Shown one piece after another: positions 16,694 through 25,424 of a stretch of 46,418 nt of DNA (positions within the stretch are counted from its first letter, which is position 1; each line of letters opens with the position of its first letter). Source of the DNA: Streptomyces hydrogenans (GTDB lineage: Bacteria; Actinomycetota; Actinomycetes; Streptomycetales; Streptomycetaceae); NCBI RefSeq assembly GCF_014656075.1, contig NZ_BNBS01000065.1:1-46418 (forward strand). The letters are read 5' to 3'. Position numbers and translations under genes: made by a program. The notes under the pieces are model-generated. The model saw nothing but the letters and a program-made list of their open reading frames with translations. It made no database searches and was not told where the DNA came from.

Positions 16694-19132
16694 GTGGTGC
16701 ACGGGAAGCAGTCCTTCGGTGCCGTTCTGCGCGGTCTGCGGCAGCGGGGCCGTCTGACGATGGAGGAACTGGCCGAGGCGTCCGGTGTGAGCGTCCGGGC
16801 CATCGGCGACATGGAGCGGGGGCGCAGCCTGGTCCCGCAGCGGCGCACGGTGGTGGCGCTGGCGGAGGGGCTGGGGCTCGCGGACGACGAGCGGGAGGCG
16901 CTGCTGACCACGGCCCGCGCGGCCCGTCCGGCCCGCACGGGCGCGGTGGCGGGAACGGCCGTGCCGCCGCGCTCGGTGGGGGACTTCACGGGGCGCGGAC
17001 CGGAGCTGGCCCTCCTGCGGTCGGCCGCGGAACGCGCCCCGGCCGGCCGGGCGGCGTCGGTCTGGGTCGTCTCCGGTCCGCCGGGGTGCGGGAAGACGAC
17101 GCTGGCGCTGAAGGCGGCGGCTGATCTCGCGGAGGGCTTCCCCGACGGCTGTTTCGTGGTGGACCTGCACGGGGTGGACGGCCCCGTGGACACGGGCGAG
17201 GCGCTGCTGAAGCTGCTGAAGGCCCTCGGAGTGCCGGACCGCCGCCTGGCGAAGGAGGACCACCAGGGCCGCGCGGGGCTGCTGCGGGCACTGCTGGGCG
17301 AACGCCGGTGCCTGGTGGTGCTGGACAACGCCCGCGACGAGGCGCAGGTCCGTGCCCTGCTGCCGGCAGGTGGGCGGAGTCTGGTGCTGGTCACCAGCCG
17401 GCGGCCCCTGACCGGTCTCGAGGACGTCGACCGCCTGACGCTGTCGGAGATGGCGCAGGAGGAGGCGGTCGATCTGCTGCGCCGGATCCTGGGCGAGGAG
17501 CGGGCGGACGCGGAAGCGGCGGCCGTGGCGCGGGTGGCGGAGCTGTGCGGGCGCCTGCCGCTGGCCCTGCGGGTGGCGGGGAACTGGCTGACGGTCCGTT
17601 CCGGATGGACCGTCGACCACCTGGCCCGGCGCCTGGCCGACGAAGAACGCCGGCTGGGCGCGCTGGCCGCCGGCGACGTGTGCGTGGAGGCGGCGTTCGA
17701 ACTGTCCTACCGTCAGCTCACCGCCCAGGCTGCGCGCATGCTGCGGTTGCTGAGCCTGGTTCCGGGGCCGGACATGACCGCCGCCCACGGTGCCGCGCTG
17801 ACCGCCACCGACGTCTTCGAAGCCGAGGACGTGATGGAGGAGCTCACCGAGGCCGGCCTGCTGCGCGCCACCTTCACCGGTCGCTACCAACTGCACGACC
17901 TGCTGCGGCTGTTCGCCCGCGCCCGGCTGGCCCGCGAGGGGGGCCCGGGCGAGCGGGAGGCGGCCGACGGCCGGCTGCGCGCCTGGCTCCTGGAGACGGC
18001 CGTGGTCGCCGGCCGCTGGTACAAGCCCGAGTACGGGGCGCCGCCTTCCTCCTGGCGGGGCCTCGTCCCGCTGGAGAGCGCCGAGGAGGCCCGCGCCTGG
18101 CTCCAGGACGAGGCCCCCTCCTGGCTCCCCGCGCTGCGCGCCGCCGCCGCCGGGGGCGAGCACACCCGGGTCACCGAGACCGTCCATGCCATGGACTGGT
18201 TCTGCGACCTGTGGGTGCACTGGGGGCACTGGGTCGAGGTCTTCGGCCTGGCCGCCGAGTCCGCCGCCGCGCTCGACGACCCGTACATGCGCGCCTTCCA
18301 CCTCAACTGCCTCTCCTGGGCCCTGTGCGTCTGCGAGCAACGTCACCGCGAGGCCGTCGCACGCGCCGACGAAGGGCTGGAACACGCCCGCCGCGCCCAG
18401 GACGTCCACCAGGAAGCCTCGGCCCTGATCCTCGCGGCCGGCGCGTACTGGGAACTCGGCGACGCCCGGATGGTCGCGGAGCGGGCCCTGGCCGCCCTCG
18501 ACCTGTCGGAGGAAGCCGCCCACTACGGGGTCTGGCCCCAGGCCGCGCGCCTCTACGGAACCTCCCTGCGCATGCTCGGCCGTGCCGACGAGGCCCTCAC
18601 CCAGTACCAGCGCGTCGTCGCCTTCCTCGACGCGCCCGACTCACCGGTGACCGGGCACGTCGCCGACATCTTCCGTACCCACACGACACAGGGACTCGGT
18701 CACGTCTACGCCGACCTGGGGCGGTGGAGGGAGGCCGTCGACCAGTTCCGCGAAGCCCGGCTCCGGTCGCGTCGCATCGGGATCGTCCACCGGGAGGCCG
18801 AAACGCTGCGGCATCTGGGAGAGGCCCTGATCGCACTGGGCGAGACCGAGGAGGCCCGCTCCTGCCTGCGCCAGCTCCTCGCCCTCGGCGACGGGGCCGA
18901 CGACAGGGACCTGAAGGCCGCGCGGAAGCTCCTGGACACGCTCGCCGAGCGGGCGGCGCCGACGGCGGAGGGCTCAGCCCCGGTGCCGGTGCAGGGCGAC
19001 GTGCACGGTGTCGAGCGCCTGGACGAGGGCGGCGCGGGCGGAGTCCGTGTCGCGGAGCGGGTCGAGCACCATGAAGTCGTGGATCGTCCCGTGGTAGCGC
19101 ATGGACACCACCGGTACGCCGGCCGCGCGTAG
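16694..19132 (+). CDS. XRE-family helix-turn-helix / NB-ARC / TPR regulator
   Basis: An 812-residue protein. The XRE helix-turn-helix is at residues 7-70 (LRGLRQRGRLTMEELAEASG). The NB-ARC ATPase (about 98-400) has Walker A SGPPGCGKTT (Lys134), Walker B RRCLVVLDNA, an LVTSRR sensor and CGRLPLALRVAG. TPR-like helices follow (about 530-760: AYWELGDARM, GHVYADLGRWREAVDQFREA). The layout resembles AfsR-like STAND regulators that oligomerise on signal and control transcription. GTG 16694 is chosen because GGAGGAAAGAGGA precedes it; ATG 16664 would add ten residues. The frame continues 159 bp into the 3' end of the convergent esterase gene, so the last 50 or so residues (from about EGSAPVPVQGD) are antisense to conserved esterase sequence and probably not ancestral. 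Confidence 0.85.
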   Translation: MVHGKQSFGAVLRGLRQRGRLTMEELAEASGVSVRAIGDMERGRSLVPQRRTVVALAEGLGLADDEREALLTTARAARPARTGAVAGTAVPPRSVGDFTGRGPELALLRSAAERAPAGRAASVWVVSGPPGCGKTTLALKAAADLAEGFPDGCFVVDLHGVDGPVDTGEALLKLLKALGVPDRRLAKEDHQGRAGLLRALLGERRCLVVLDNARDEAQVRALLPAGGRSLVLVTSRRPLTGLEDVDRLTLSEMAQEEAVDLLRRILGEERADAEAAAVARVAELCGRLPLALRVAGNWLTVRSGWTVDHLARRLADEERRLGALAAGDVCVEAAFELSYRQLTAQAARMLRLLSLVPGPDMTAAHGAALTATDVFEAEDVMEELTEAGLLRATFTGRYQLHDLLRLFARARLAREGGPGEREAADGRLRAWLLETAVVAGRWYKPEYGAPPSSWRGLVPLESAEEARAWLQDEAPSWLPALRAAAAGGEHTRVTETVHAMDWFCDLWVHWGHWVEVFGLAAESAAALDDPYMRAFHLNCLSWALCVCEQRHREAVARADEGLEHARRAQDVHQEASALILAAGAYWELGDARMVAERALAALDLSEEAAHYGVWPQAARLYGTSLRMLGRADEALTQYQRVVAFLDAPDSPVTGHVADIFRTHTTQGLGHVYADLGRWREAVDQFREARLRSRRIGIVHREAETLRHLGEALIALGETEEARSCLRQLLALGDGADDRDLKAARKLLDTLAERAAPTAEGSAPVPVQGDVHGVERLDEGGAGGVRVAERVEHHEVVDRPVVAHGHHRYAGRA

Positions 19133-19963
19133 CTTCGTCGCGTACGCCTCGCCCTCGTCGCGCACCACGTCGGCCTCGCTGGTGACCACCAGCGCCGGGG
19201 GAAGTCCGGCGAGCTGTTCCAGGGACGCCCGCAGGGGCGACGCGGTGACCTGGTTCCGCTGTCGTACGTCGGGCAGGTACTGGTCCCAGAACCAGCGCAT
19301 GGTCTCACCGCCGAGGAAGTAGCCGGTGGCGAACTCACGGTACGAGGGGGTGTCGCAGCCGGCGTCGGTGACCGGGCAGAGCAGCACCTGCTGGAGCAGC
19401 CGCACCCCTCCGCGCTCCTTGGCGAGCAGCGTCAGCGCCGCCACCAGGTTGCCGCCCGTCGAGTCGCCCACGGCGGCCATCCGGCTTCCGTCGAGCCCGA
19501 TCTCGCCGCCCCGCTCGCAGACCCACCGCGCGACGGCGTAGCACTGCTCGACGGCGATCGGGTACCGCGCCTCGGGGGCTCGCTCGTACGCGACGAACAC
19601 CACGGCCGCGTCCGCGCCGAGGGCGAAGGCGCGCACCAGACGTCCATGCGTGTCGGCGTCGCCCAGGACCCATCCGAGCCCGTGCAGGAACAGCACGACG
19701 GGAAGCTCGCCGGCGCTGTCGGCGGGCCTGACCACCTGCACCCGTACGTGACCGGTCGGCCCGCCCGGCAGGGCGAACCACTCCGTGGAGACGGCTTCCG
19801 CGTCGAGGGGGTCGGGGGCGTCGCCCTGGACACGCGCGAGGTCCAGACGGGCCTGTTCCGGATCCTGGTCGCGCGCCGACGGCGGGCAGGCGTGCCGGGC
19901 CACGAAGGCCCGCGTCGGGTGGTCCAGGACCGGTCGAGGGGACGAAGGGACGAAGTCGGTCAC
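18974..19963 (-). CDS. Alpha/beta hydrolase, HSL-type esterase/lipase (second copy)
   Basis: A 329-residue HSL-type esterase. The oxyanion motif is HGLGW (94-98), the nucleophile Ser168 in GDSTGGN, with Asp265 (SEADVVRDEG) and His295 (GTIHDFMVL). GTG 19963 is chosen because AGGAG lies eight bases upstream; the longer frame has no homology to the family. It is a paralogue of the esterase at 1480-2433, with colinear motifs throughout (HxGWVxGxAxTHxRLVR, PEARYPxAxEQ, MxWFWDQY). Its 3' 159 bp overlap the convergent NB-ARC gene. A strong terminator for the AraC gene lies upstream, so the esterase should have its own promoter in the 60-bp stretch between that hairpin and its start. Confidence 0.9.
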   Translation of the reverse strand: MTDFVPSSPRPVLDHPTRAFVARHACPPSARDQDPEQARLDLARVQGDAPDPLDAEAVSTEWFALPGGPTGHVRVQVVRPADSAGELPVVLFLHGLGWVLGDADTHGRLVRAFALGADAAVVFVAYERAPEARYPIAVEQCYAVARWVCERGGEIGLDGSRMAAVGDSTGGNLVAALTLLAKERGGVRLLQQVLLCPVTDAGCDTPSYREFATGYFLGGETMRWFWDQYLPDVRQRNQVTASPLRASLEQLAGLPPALVVTSEADVVRDEGEAYATKLRAAGVPVVSMRYHGTIHDFMVLDPLRDTDSARAALVQALDTVHVALHRHRG

Positions 19964-20026
19964 ACACGGTCTCCTGCCGGACGGGCTGAAGCGGAAGGGT
20001 GGCTCGGCGCACGGATCCCCGCTCGG

Positions 20027-20066
20027 GCGGCGGAACGCCGTGGGGCGACTCCCGGCGTTCCGCCGC
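20027..20066 (-). terminator. Perfect 14-bp hairpin terminator after the second AraC gene
   Basis: Arms 20027-20040 and 20053-20066 are exactly complementary (14 bp) with a 12-base loop. The hairpin starts 28 bp after the AraC stop codon (20094) and lies upstream of the esterase, so it separates the two minus-strand transcripts. Confidence 0.7.
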
Positions 20067-20093
20067 ACGCACGGGGAGAGCCGGGGAGGGACC

Positions 20094-21113
20094 TTACCCG
20101 CCGAACGGCGGGAGGCCGGCCCCGAGCCGGTCGGCGCCGGGCGCCGGGGCTCCTCCGAGGTCTTCCCGGGCGGTCCGCAGGGCGCGCCATTCCCGGGGGG
20201 AGACGCCGTAGGCGGCGCGGAAGGACCGACTGAAATGGGCCGGGCTCACGAAGCCCCACCGCTGGGCCACGGCGGACACCGTGGGCGCCGTCCGGCCGCG
20301 GCGGGCCAGCTCGCGGCCGCACTCCTCCAGACGCCGTTGCCGGACGAGCTGGCCGACCGTGGTCCCCTCGCCCTCGAACAGCCGGTGCAGGTACCGGACG
20401 GAGATCCGTTGCGCCCGGGCGATGCTCTCCGGCGACAGGTCCGGGTCGCCCAGGTTCCGGTTGATGTGGTCACGGACGCGCAGCACCAGATGGCTCGGCG
20501 CCTCCGCCTCCGCGCCGCCCGGGTGGGCCCGCTCCGCGATCAGGGTGGCGAACAGCTCGACGACGTTGCCGGCCAGCCGGTCGGCGACGGCCGGCGGGTA
20601 GCCGTCGGCGGGGGAGGAGGCCAGGGTGGCCAGGAACGGGAGCAGCATCGCGCCGAAACCGTCCCCGGTGCCGATGGCGTTCCCCGTGACCCGCCGGATG
20701 TCGCCGTCCGACACGCCGAGCGCGCGGCGCGGGAGCTGGAAGACGTGCGTGGCGAACCGCCGCGGGTAGTCGAAGGAGTACGGCCGGGTCGTGTCGTACA
20801 CCACCAGGTCGCCCGCCCCCACCTCGGCCCGCCGGCCGTCCTGGACGAAGGTGGCCGTGCCGGACACCTGGACACCGACCGCCACCAGCGCCTCGGACGA
20901 CCGGGCGATCAGCTCCGGCGTGCGGCTGACCCGCTCCGCGTCGGCCTCCACGGTGGACACCTGGAGATACCCGAGACGGTCGGTGGCGATCCGGCCGTCG
21001 AACGGCCCGTCGCCCCGGGGGGCGACCTCCATCGGGACCAGCGTCCTGCTCACCGCGTCGTTCCAGTACGCGACCTTGTCCTGGTCCGGCACGGAGGCGG
21101 TCGTCAACACCAC
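20094..21113 (-). CDS. AraC-family transcriptional regulator (AraC_binding_2 type)
   Basis: A 339-residue regulator. The N-terminal domain (about 1-200) begins with the typical DKVAYWNDAVSRTLVPME of the feruloyl-esterase/NphR-like AraC_binding_2 group and includes GDLVVYDTTRPYSFDYP. The C-terminal helix-turn-helix pair is at about 226-310 (SPESIARAQRISVRYLHRLF, WGFVSPAHFSRSFRAAYG). GTG 21113 is chosen with GGAGAG nine bases upstream; TTG 21119 is a close alternative. Regulators of this group usually activate aromatic or nitrile/ester degradation genes next to them. The neighbouring esterase at 18974-19963 is the natural candidate target, by inference from position. Confidence 0.88.
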   Translation of the reverse strand: MVLTTASVPDQDKVAYWNDAVSRTLVPMEVAPRGDGPFDGRIATDRLGYLQVSTVEADAERVSRTPELIARSSEALVAVGVQVSGTATFVQDGRRAEVGAGDLVVYDTTRPYSFDYPRRFATHVFQLPRRALGVSDGDIRRVTGNAIGTGDGFGAMLLPFLATLASSPADGYPPAVADRLAGNVVELFATLIAERAHPGGAEAEAPSHLVLRVRDHINRNLGDPDLSPESIARAQRISVRYLHRLFEGEGTTVGQLVRQRRLEECGRELARRGRTAPTVSAVAQRWGFVSPAHFSRSFRAAYGVSPREWRALRTAREDLGGAPAPGADRLGAGLPPFGG

Positions 21114-21404
21114 GCTCAATTTCTCTCCGCTCAGGGAAGTGACTCCGGGGCCGCCCCGGGCGGGAACGGGACGCCGCACCACCCGGAAGACGACGGCCGG
21201 GGAGGGCTCGTCACGAGGCGGCGACCTCGTCGACGCGCCACCGGACCGCCTCGGCGAGGCCCGGGTTCCCGCCCGCACGAACAGCCAAGCAGCGGACCGT
21301 CGCCGTCTCCAGGCAGAACCACAGGCAGGAATCGGCGGAACGCGACCACCGCGTGCCCGGGACCGGTGAGCGACGGAGCGGCGGACGGGGCTTCCCCGAG
21401 GCCC
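21114..21404. other. Intergenic region upstream of the second AraC gene
   Basis: This 291-bp gap separates the GntR stop from the AraC start (both on the minus strand). It must hold the AraC promoter. I see no convincing hexamer pair and no gene; a short CCGGGG/CCCCGG hairpin lies near 21147-21161. Nothing else stands out. Confidence 0.4.
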
Positions 21405-22079
21405 TCAGGCGCCGGCTTCCGGGGGCAGCACCTTCCGCAGGGCCTCCACGGCGTGGGCCCGGTGGTCGTCCAGCCGGGCGAGGACGGACGGCCGGTCGGA
21501 CGCGCGCAGGGCGTCGAGGACGGCGCGGTGCTCCCGGACGGCCTGGGCGCGGTGCTCGGGGTCGGTGTAGTAGAGGGAGCGGTAGGCGTCCGTGGCGTCC
21601 CAGAGCGTGGTGATCATGCGCACCAGCCGGGGCATGCCGCAGGCGTCGATGAGGGCGAGGTGGAAGCGGCGGTTGGCCTCGGCCATCGCCGTCACGTCCC
21701 CCGCCCCGGCGGCCCGTTCGACCTCGTCCTGGATCGCGGCGAGGGTGTCGGCGAGGCCCTCCGCCCCGAGTTCCATGGCCCGGCCGACCGCCTCGGTCTC
21801 CAGCAGGGCGCGGATCCGGTAGATCTCCTCCAGGTCGGCGAAGGACAGCTCGGCGACGAAGTAGCCCCGGTGGACGTGATGAACCACCAGGCCCTCGGCC
21901 TCCAGGGTCTTGAGGGCCTCCCGGAGCGGCACCCGGCTGACCTCCAGGCGGGCGGCGAGGGCGTCCTGCCGTATGGGCGCGCCCGGGCGGAGCGCCCCGC
22001 TGGTGATGGCGCCCCGCAGCTCCTCCAGGACGAACTGCTGCGCCGTCCGGGGCCGTCGCCTCTCCACCGCTCCGCTCAT
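21405..22079 (-). CDS. GntR-family regulator, FadR/FCD subfamily
   Basis: A 224-residue regulator. The winged helix-turn-helix spans residues 12-75 (GAPIRQDALAARLEVSRVPL). The FCD effector domain (85-210) carries the His-rich metal/ligand site expected in this group (NRRFHLALID, REHRAVLDAL, RLDDHRAHAVEAL). FCD proteins respond to carboxylates or acyl-CoA-like ligands. ATG 22079 has GGAAGG upstream. It lies 76 bp downstream of the CoA-transferase on the same strand and is probably its co-transcribed local repressor, analogous in position to regulators of glutarate genes in other bacteria (note GcdR of Pseudomonas is a LysR protein, so only the position compares). Confidence 0.9.
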   Translation of the reverse strand: MSGAVERRRPRTAQQFVLEELRGAITSGALRPGAPIRQDALAARLEVSRVPLREALKTLEAEGLVVHHVHRGYFVAELSFADLEEIYRIRALLETEAVGRAMELGAEGLADTLAAIQDEVERAAGAGDVTAMAEANRRFHLALIDACGMPRLVRMITTLWDATDAYRSLYYTDPEHRAQAVREHRAVLDALRASDRPSVLARLDDHRAHAVEALRKVLPPEAGA

Positions 22080-22155
22080 CGATCCGACCTTCCGCCGCGT
22101 GTGCTCGTGGACCGGCGGCCTTCGTCGCCGTCGGTGACCGTCATCTTCCTACGGA

Positions 22156-23343
22156 TCACAGACCCGTGTTCGAGTCGTCCACCGGGGTGACGCCGGCCAG
22201 GATCTCGTCGGTGTGCTGGCCGAGTCGCGGGGGCGCGGAGCGGTACGAGGGCGGGGTGGCGCCGAAGCGGACGGGGTGCGCGACCTGCCCCGGCCCGGCC
22301 GCGTCGCCGGGGAGCCGGGCGTCGAGCCCGAGCCGGTCGGCGAGCGCGAACGCCCCGGCCAGGTCGTTGATCGGTCCGCAGGGCACGCCGGCGGCGGTCA
22401 GCTCCTCGAACCAGTCGTCGGCGGTCCGCGCCGCGAGGGCGCCGGAGAGCTCCGCCGTCAGCGCGTCGCGGTGGGCGACCCGGGCGGTGTTGGTGGCGAA
22501 CCGCTCGTCCCCGGCCAGCTCCGCCCGGCCGATCCGCTCGCACAGCGCCCGGAACTGCCGGTCGTTGCCCACCGCCAGGACCAGCGGCCGGTCCCGCGCC
22601 TCGAAGACCTCGTACGGCGTGATGCTCGGGTGCCGGTTGCCCATCGCGCGCGGCACGACACCGGCGCCGAGGTGGGCGGCGGCCTGGTTGGTGAGGGCGG
22701 AGAGCAGCGAGCCGAGCAGCGACACCTCCACGCGCTGGCCCTCGCCGGTCCGCTCCCGGTGGCGCAGCGCCGCGAGGACCCCGAGGCCGGCGTGCAGTCC
22801 GGTGATGACGTCCACCAGCGCCACCCCCGCCTTCGTCCCCCGGCCGCCCGGTTCGCCGGTGACGCTCATCAGGCCGCCCATGGCCTGCACGAGCAGGTCG
22901 TATCCGGGCAGCGCCGCGCCTCCGTCGGCGCCGAAGCCGGTCACCGAGCAGTAGACGAGGCCCGGATTGGTCCGGCGCACCTCCTCGAAGCCCAGGCCCA
23001 GCTTCTCCATCGTGCCCGGCCGGAAGTTCTCCACCAGGACGTCGGCCCGGTCGACGATCGACCGCGCCGCCGCGAGGCCGTCCGGGTCGGCGAGGTCGAG
23101 GGCCACGGACCGCTTGTTGCGGTTGACCCCCAGGAAGTAGGTGGCCTGCCCGTCCGCGAACGGAGGGCCCCAGGCCCGTGTGTCGTCCCCGCCGTCCGGC
23201 CGCTCGATCTTGATGACGTCGGCGCCGAGGTCCGCCAGGAGCATCGTCATGTACGGCCCGGCGAGGACCCGGCCGAAGTCGGCGACGACGATGCCGGAGA
23301 GGGCGCCGGGCGCGGGGAGTTCCTGGGGGTGGTCGGTGGGCAT
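22156..23343 (-). CDS. Class III CoA-transferase (CaiB/BaiF family), probable glutarate/dicarboxylate CoA-transferase
   Basis: A 395-residue family III CoA-transferase. N-terminal signature SGIVVADFGRVLAGPYMTML; VIKIERPDGGDDTR; NRNKRSVALDL; ADVLVENFRPGTMEKLGLG. The catalytic Asp, which forms an acyl-aspartyl anhydride, is Asp149 in PGYDLLVQAMGGLMS. ATG 23343 is preceded by GAGGGAGCG. It is divergent from a glutaryl-CoA dehydrogenase-like gene. In human SUGCT and in Pseudomonas GcoT, members of this family activate glutarate with succinyl-CoA, and the same gene pairing supports that role here. Other dicarboxylates remain possible. Confidence 0.88.
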   Translation of the reverse strand: MPTDHPQELPAPGALSGIVVADFGRVLAGPYMTMLLADLGADVIKIERPDGGDDTRAWGPPFADGQATYFLGVNRNKRSVALDLADPDGLAAARSIVDRADVLVENFRPGTMEKLGLGFEEVRRTNPGLVYCSVTGFGADGGAALPGYDLLVQAMGGLMSVTGEPGGRGTKAGVALVDVITGLHAGLGVLAALRHRERTGEGQRVEVSLLGSLLSALTNQAAAHLGAGVVPRAMGNRHPSITPYEVFEARDRPLVLAVGNDRQFRALCERIGRAELAGDERFATNTARVAHRDALTAELSGALAARTADDWFEELTAAGVPCGPINDLAGAFALADRLGLDARLPGDAAGPGQVAHPVRFGATPPSYRSAPPRLGQHTDEILAGVTPVDDSNTGL

Positions 23344-23441
23344 TCCGCGCTCCCTCGTGACGACGTCGGGCCAGGGGCACCGGGGACGGGACCCCCGGGC
23401 GGGGCTTCCGGAGGCGGGACCCCGGAGAGCGGATCCCGGGA

Positions 23442-23502
23442 TTGGATCCGATCGGGACCGTAGGGGGCGGAGACCGGATTTTCAATACTGGATCCAAAAT
23501 CC
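23442..23502. promoter_or_regulatory. Candidate operator/promoter between the CoA-transferase and acyl-CoA dehydrogenase genes
   Basis: Within the 227-bp divergent region an AT-richer island holds two copies of TTGGATCC in opposite orientation (23442-23449 on +, 23490-23497 on -), and an inverted repeat GGATTTT (23476-23482)/AAAATCC (23496-23502). The minus strand also reads TTGGATTTTGGATCC, a direct repeat of TTGGAT. TACGCT at 23513-23518 could be the -10 of the dehydrogenase gene. Such symmetric sites suit the dimeric FCD regulator encoded next door. The assignment is by position and symmetry only. Confidence 0.5.
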
Positions 23503-23570
23503 AATCTGCGGCTACGCTTCGGCTCGCCACGCCGAGCACGACCCTCGTCACAGCCGCCAGGAGGCCGCCC

Positions 23571-24755
<1,185 letters not shown>

Positions 24756-24773
24756 CCGTGCGAGGAGCCCGTC

Positions 24774-24798
24774 GGGGCGGCCCCTCCGGGGCCGCCCC
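24774..24798. terminator. Bidirectional hairpin between convergent genes
   Basis: GGGGCGGCCCC (24774-24784) and GGGGCCGCCCC (24788-24798) form a perfect 11-bp stem with loop tcc. It starts 19 bp after the dehydrogenase stop and ends 8 bp before the stop of the convergent FBP gene, so it can serve both. Confidence 0.75.
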
Positions 24799-24806
24799 CG
24801 CGCGGC

Positions 24807-25310
24807 TCAGCCCGCGGTCACGCGCGCCAGGAACCCGTCCAGGTTCCCCGTGGCGCGCTCGACGCGCTCCTCGACGGAGAGGGTCTCCTCGTGACGCAGC
24901 CCGCGCAGCTTCGGGACGCGCTTGCCGCGCAGGTAGAGCGAGCACGCCAGGTCGGCGCAGATGTAGATGCCGACCGTGTTCCCCTCCCGCCCCCGGGGTC
25001 CCGCCAGCGGCGCCGCCAGCAGCGTCACACCCGACGAGGCGTGCGGCGTCAGGCAGATCTGGCACAGGCTCGTCTTCACGGCACTCGTCCGGCCCGCCGC
25101 GGGCACCCGCAGGGACACCCCGAGCGGGCCGTCCTCGCGGCGCACCACGAGATGGGCCCGCAGCGGCGCCCCCGGATCCACCCACCCCAGGAAGTCCAGG
25201 TCCTCCCAGGGCGTCTCGGCGAAGTCCAGCGGCAGCTTCAGCCGCGCGGCGTCCCCCTTCGTGGCGTTCACGAACGACGAACGGATCTCTTTCTCAGTCA
25301 ACGGTTCCAC
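24807..25310 (-). CDS. FBP-domain protein (FusB-like EF-G-binding zinc finger)
   Basis: A 167-residue protein with N-terminal PLTEKEIRSSFVNATKGDA and a C-terminal treble-clef zinc finger: Cys83-x2-Cys86 (SLCQICLTPH) and Cys118-x4-Cys123 (YICADLACSLYLRGKR). This is the FBP_C pattern of FusB/FusC-type proteins, which bind elongation factor G and rescue it from the ribosome; FusB confers fusidic acid resistance in staphylococci. Actinobacterial members are widespread and mostly uncharacterised. GTG 25310 has no Shine-Dalgarno but follows a TACGGT -10-like box by eight bases, so a leaderless mRNA is likely. Resistance should not be assumed from homology. Confidence 0.8.
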   Translation of the reverse strand: MEPLTEKEIRSSFVNATKGDAARLKLPLDFAETPWEDLDFLGWVDPGAPLRAHLVVRREDGPLGVSLRVPAAGRTSAVKTSLCQICLTPHASSGVTLLAAPLAGPRGREGNTVGIYICADLACSLYLRGKRVPKLRGLRHEETLSVEERVERATGNLDGFLARVTAG

Positions 25311-25424
25311 TCGTTGGACCGTACAGGCAGATCCGCGGCCGGGGCATCCGGATATCCGAGGGCCGCATGACCGGGCCCGCCTGCCCGGACACGCGTCCAC
25401 GGGGCCCGGAAGCGGAACCCGGCC

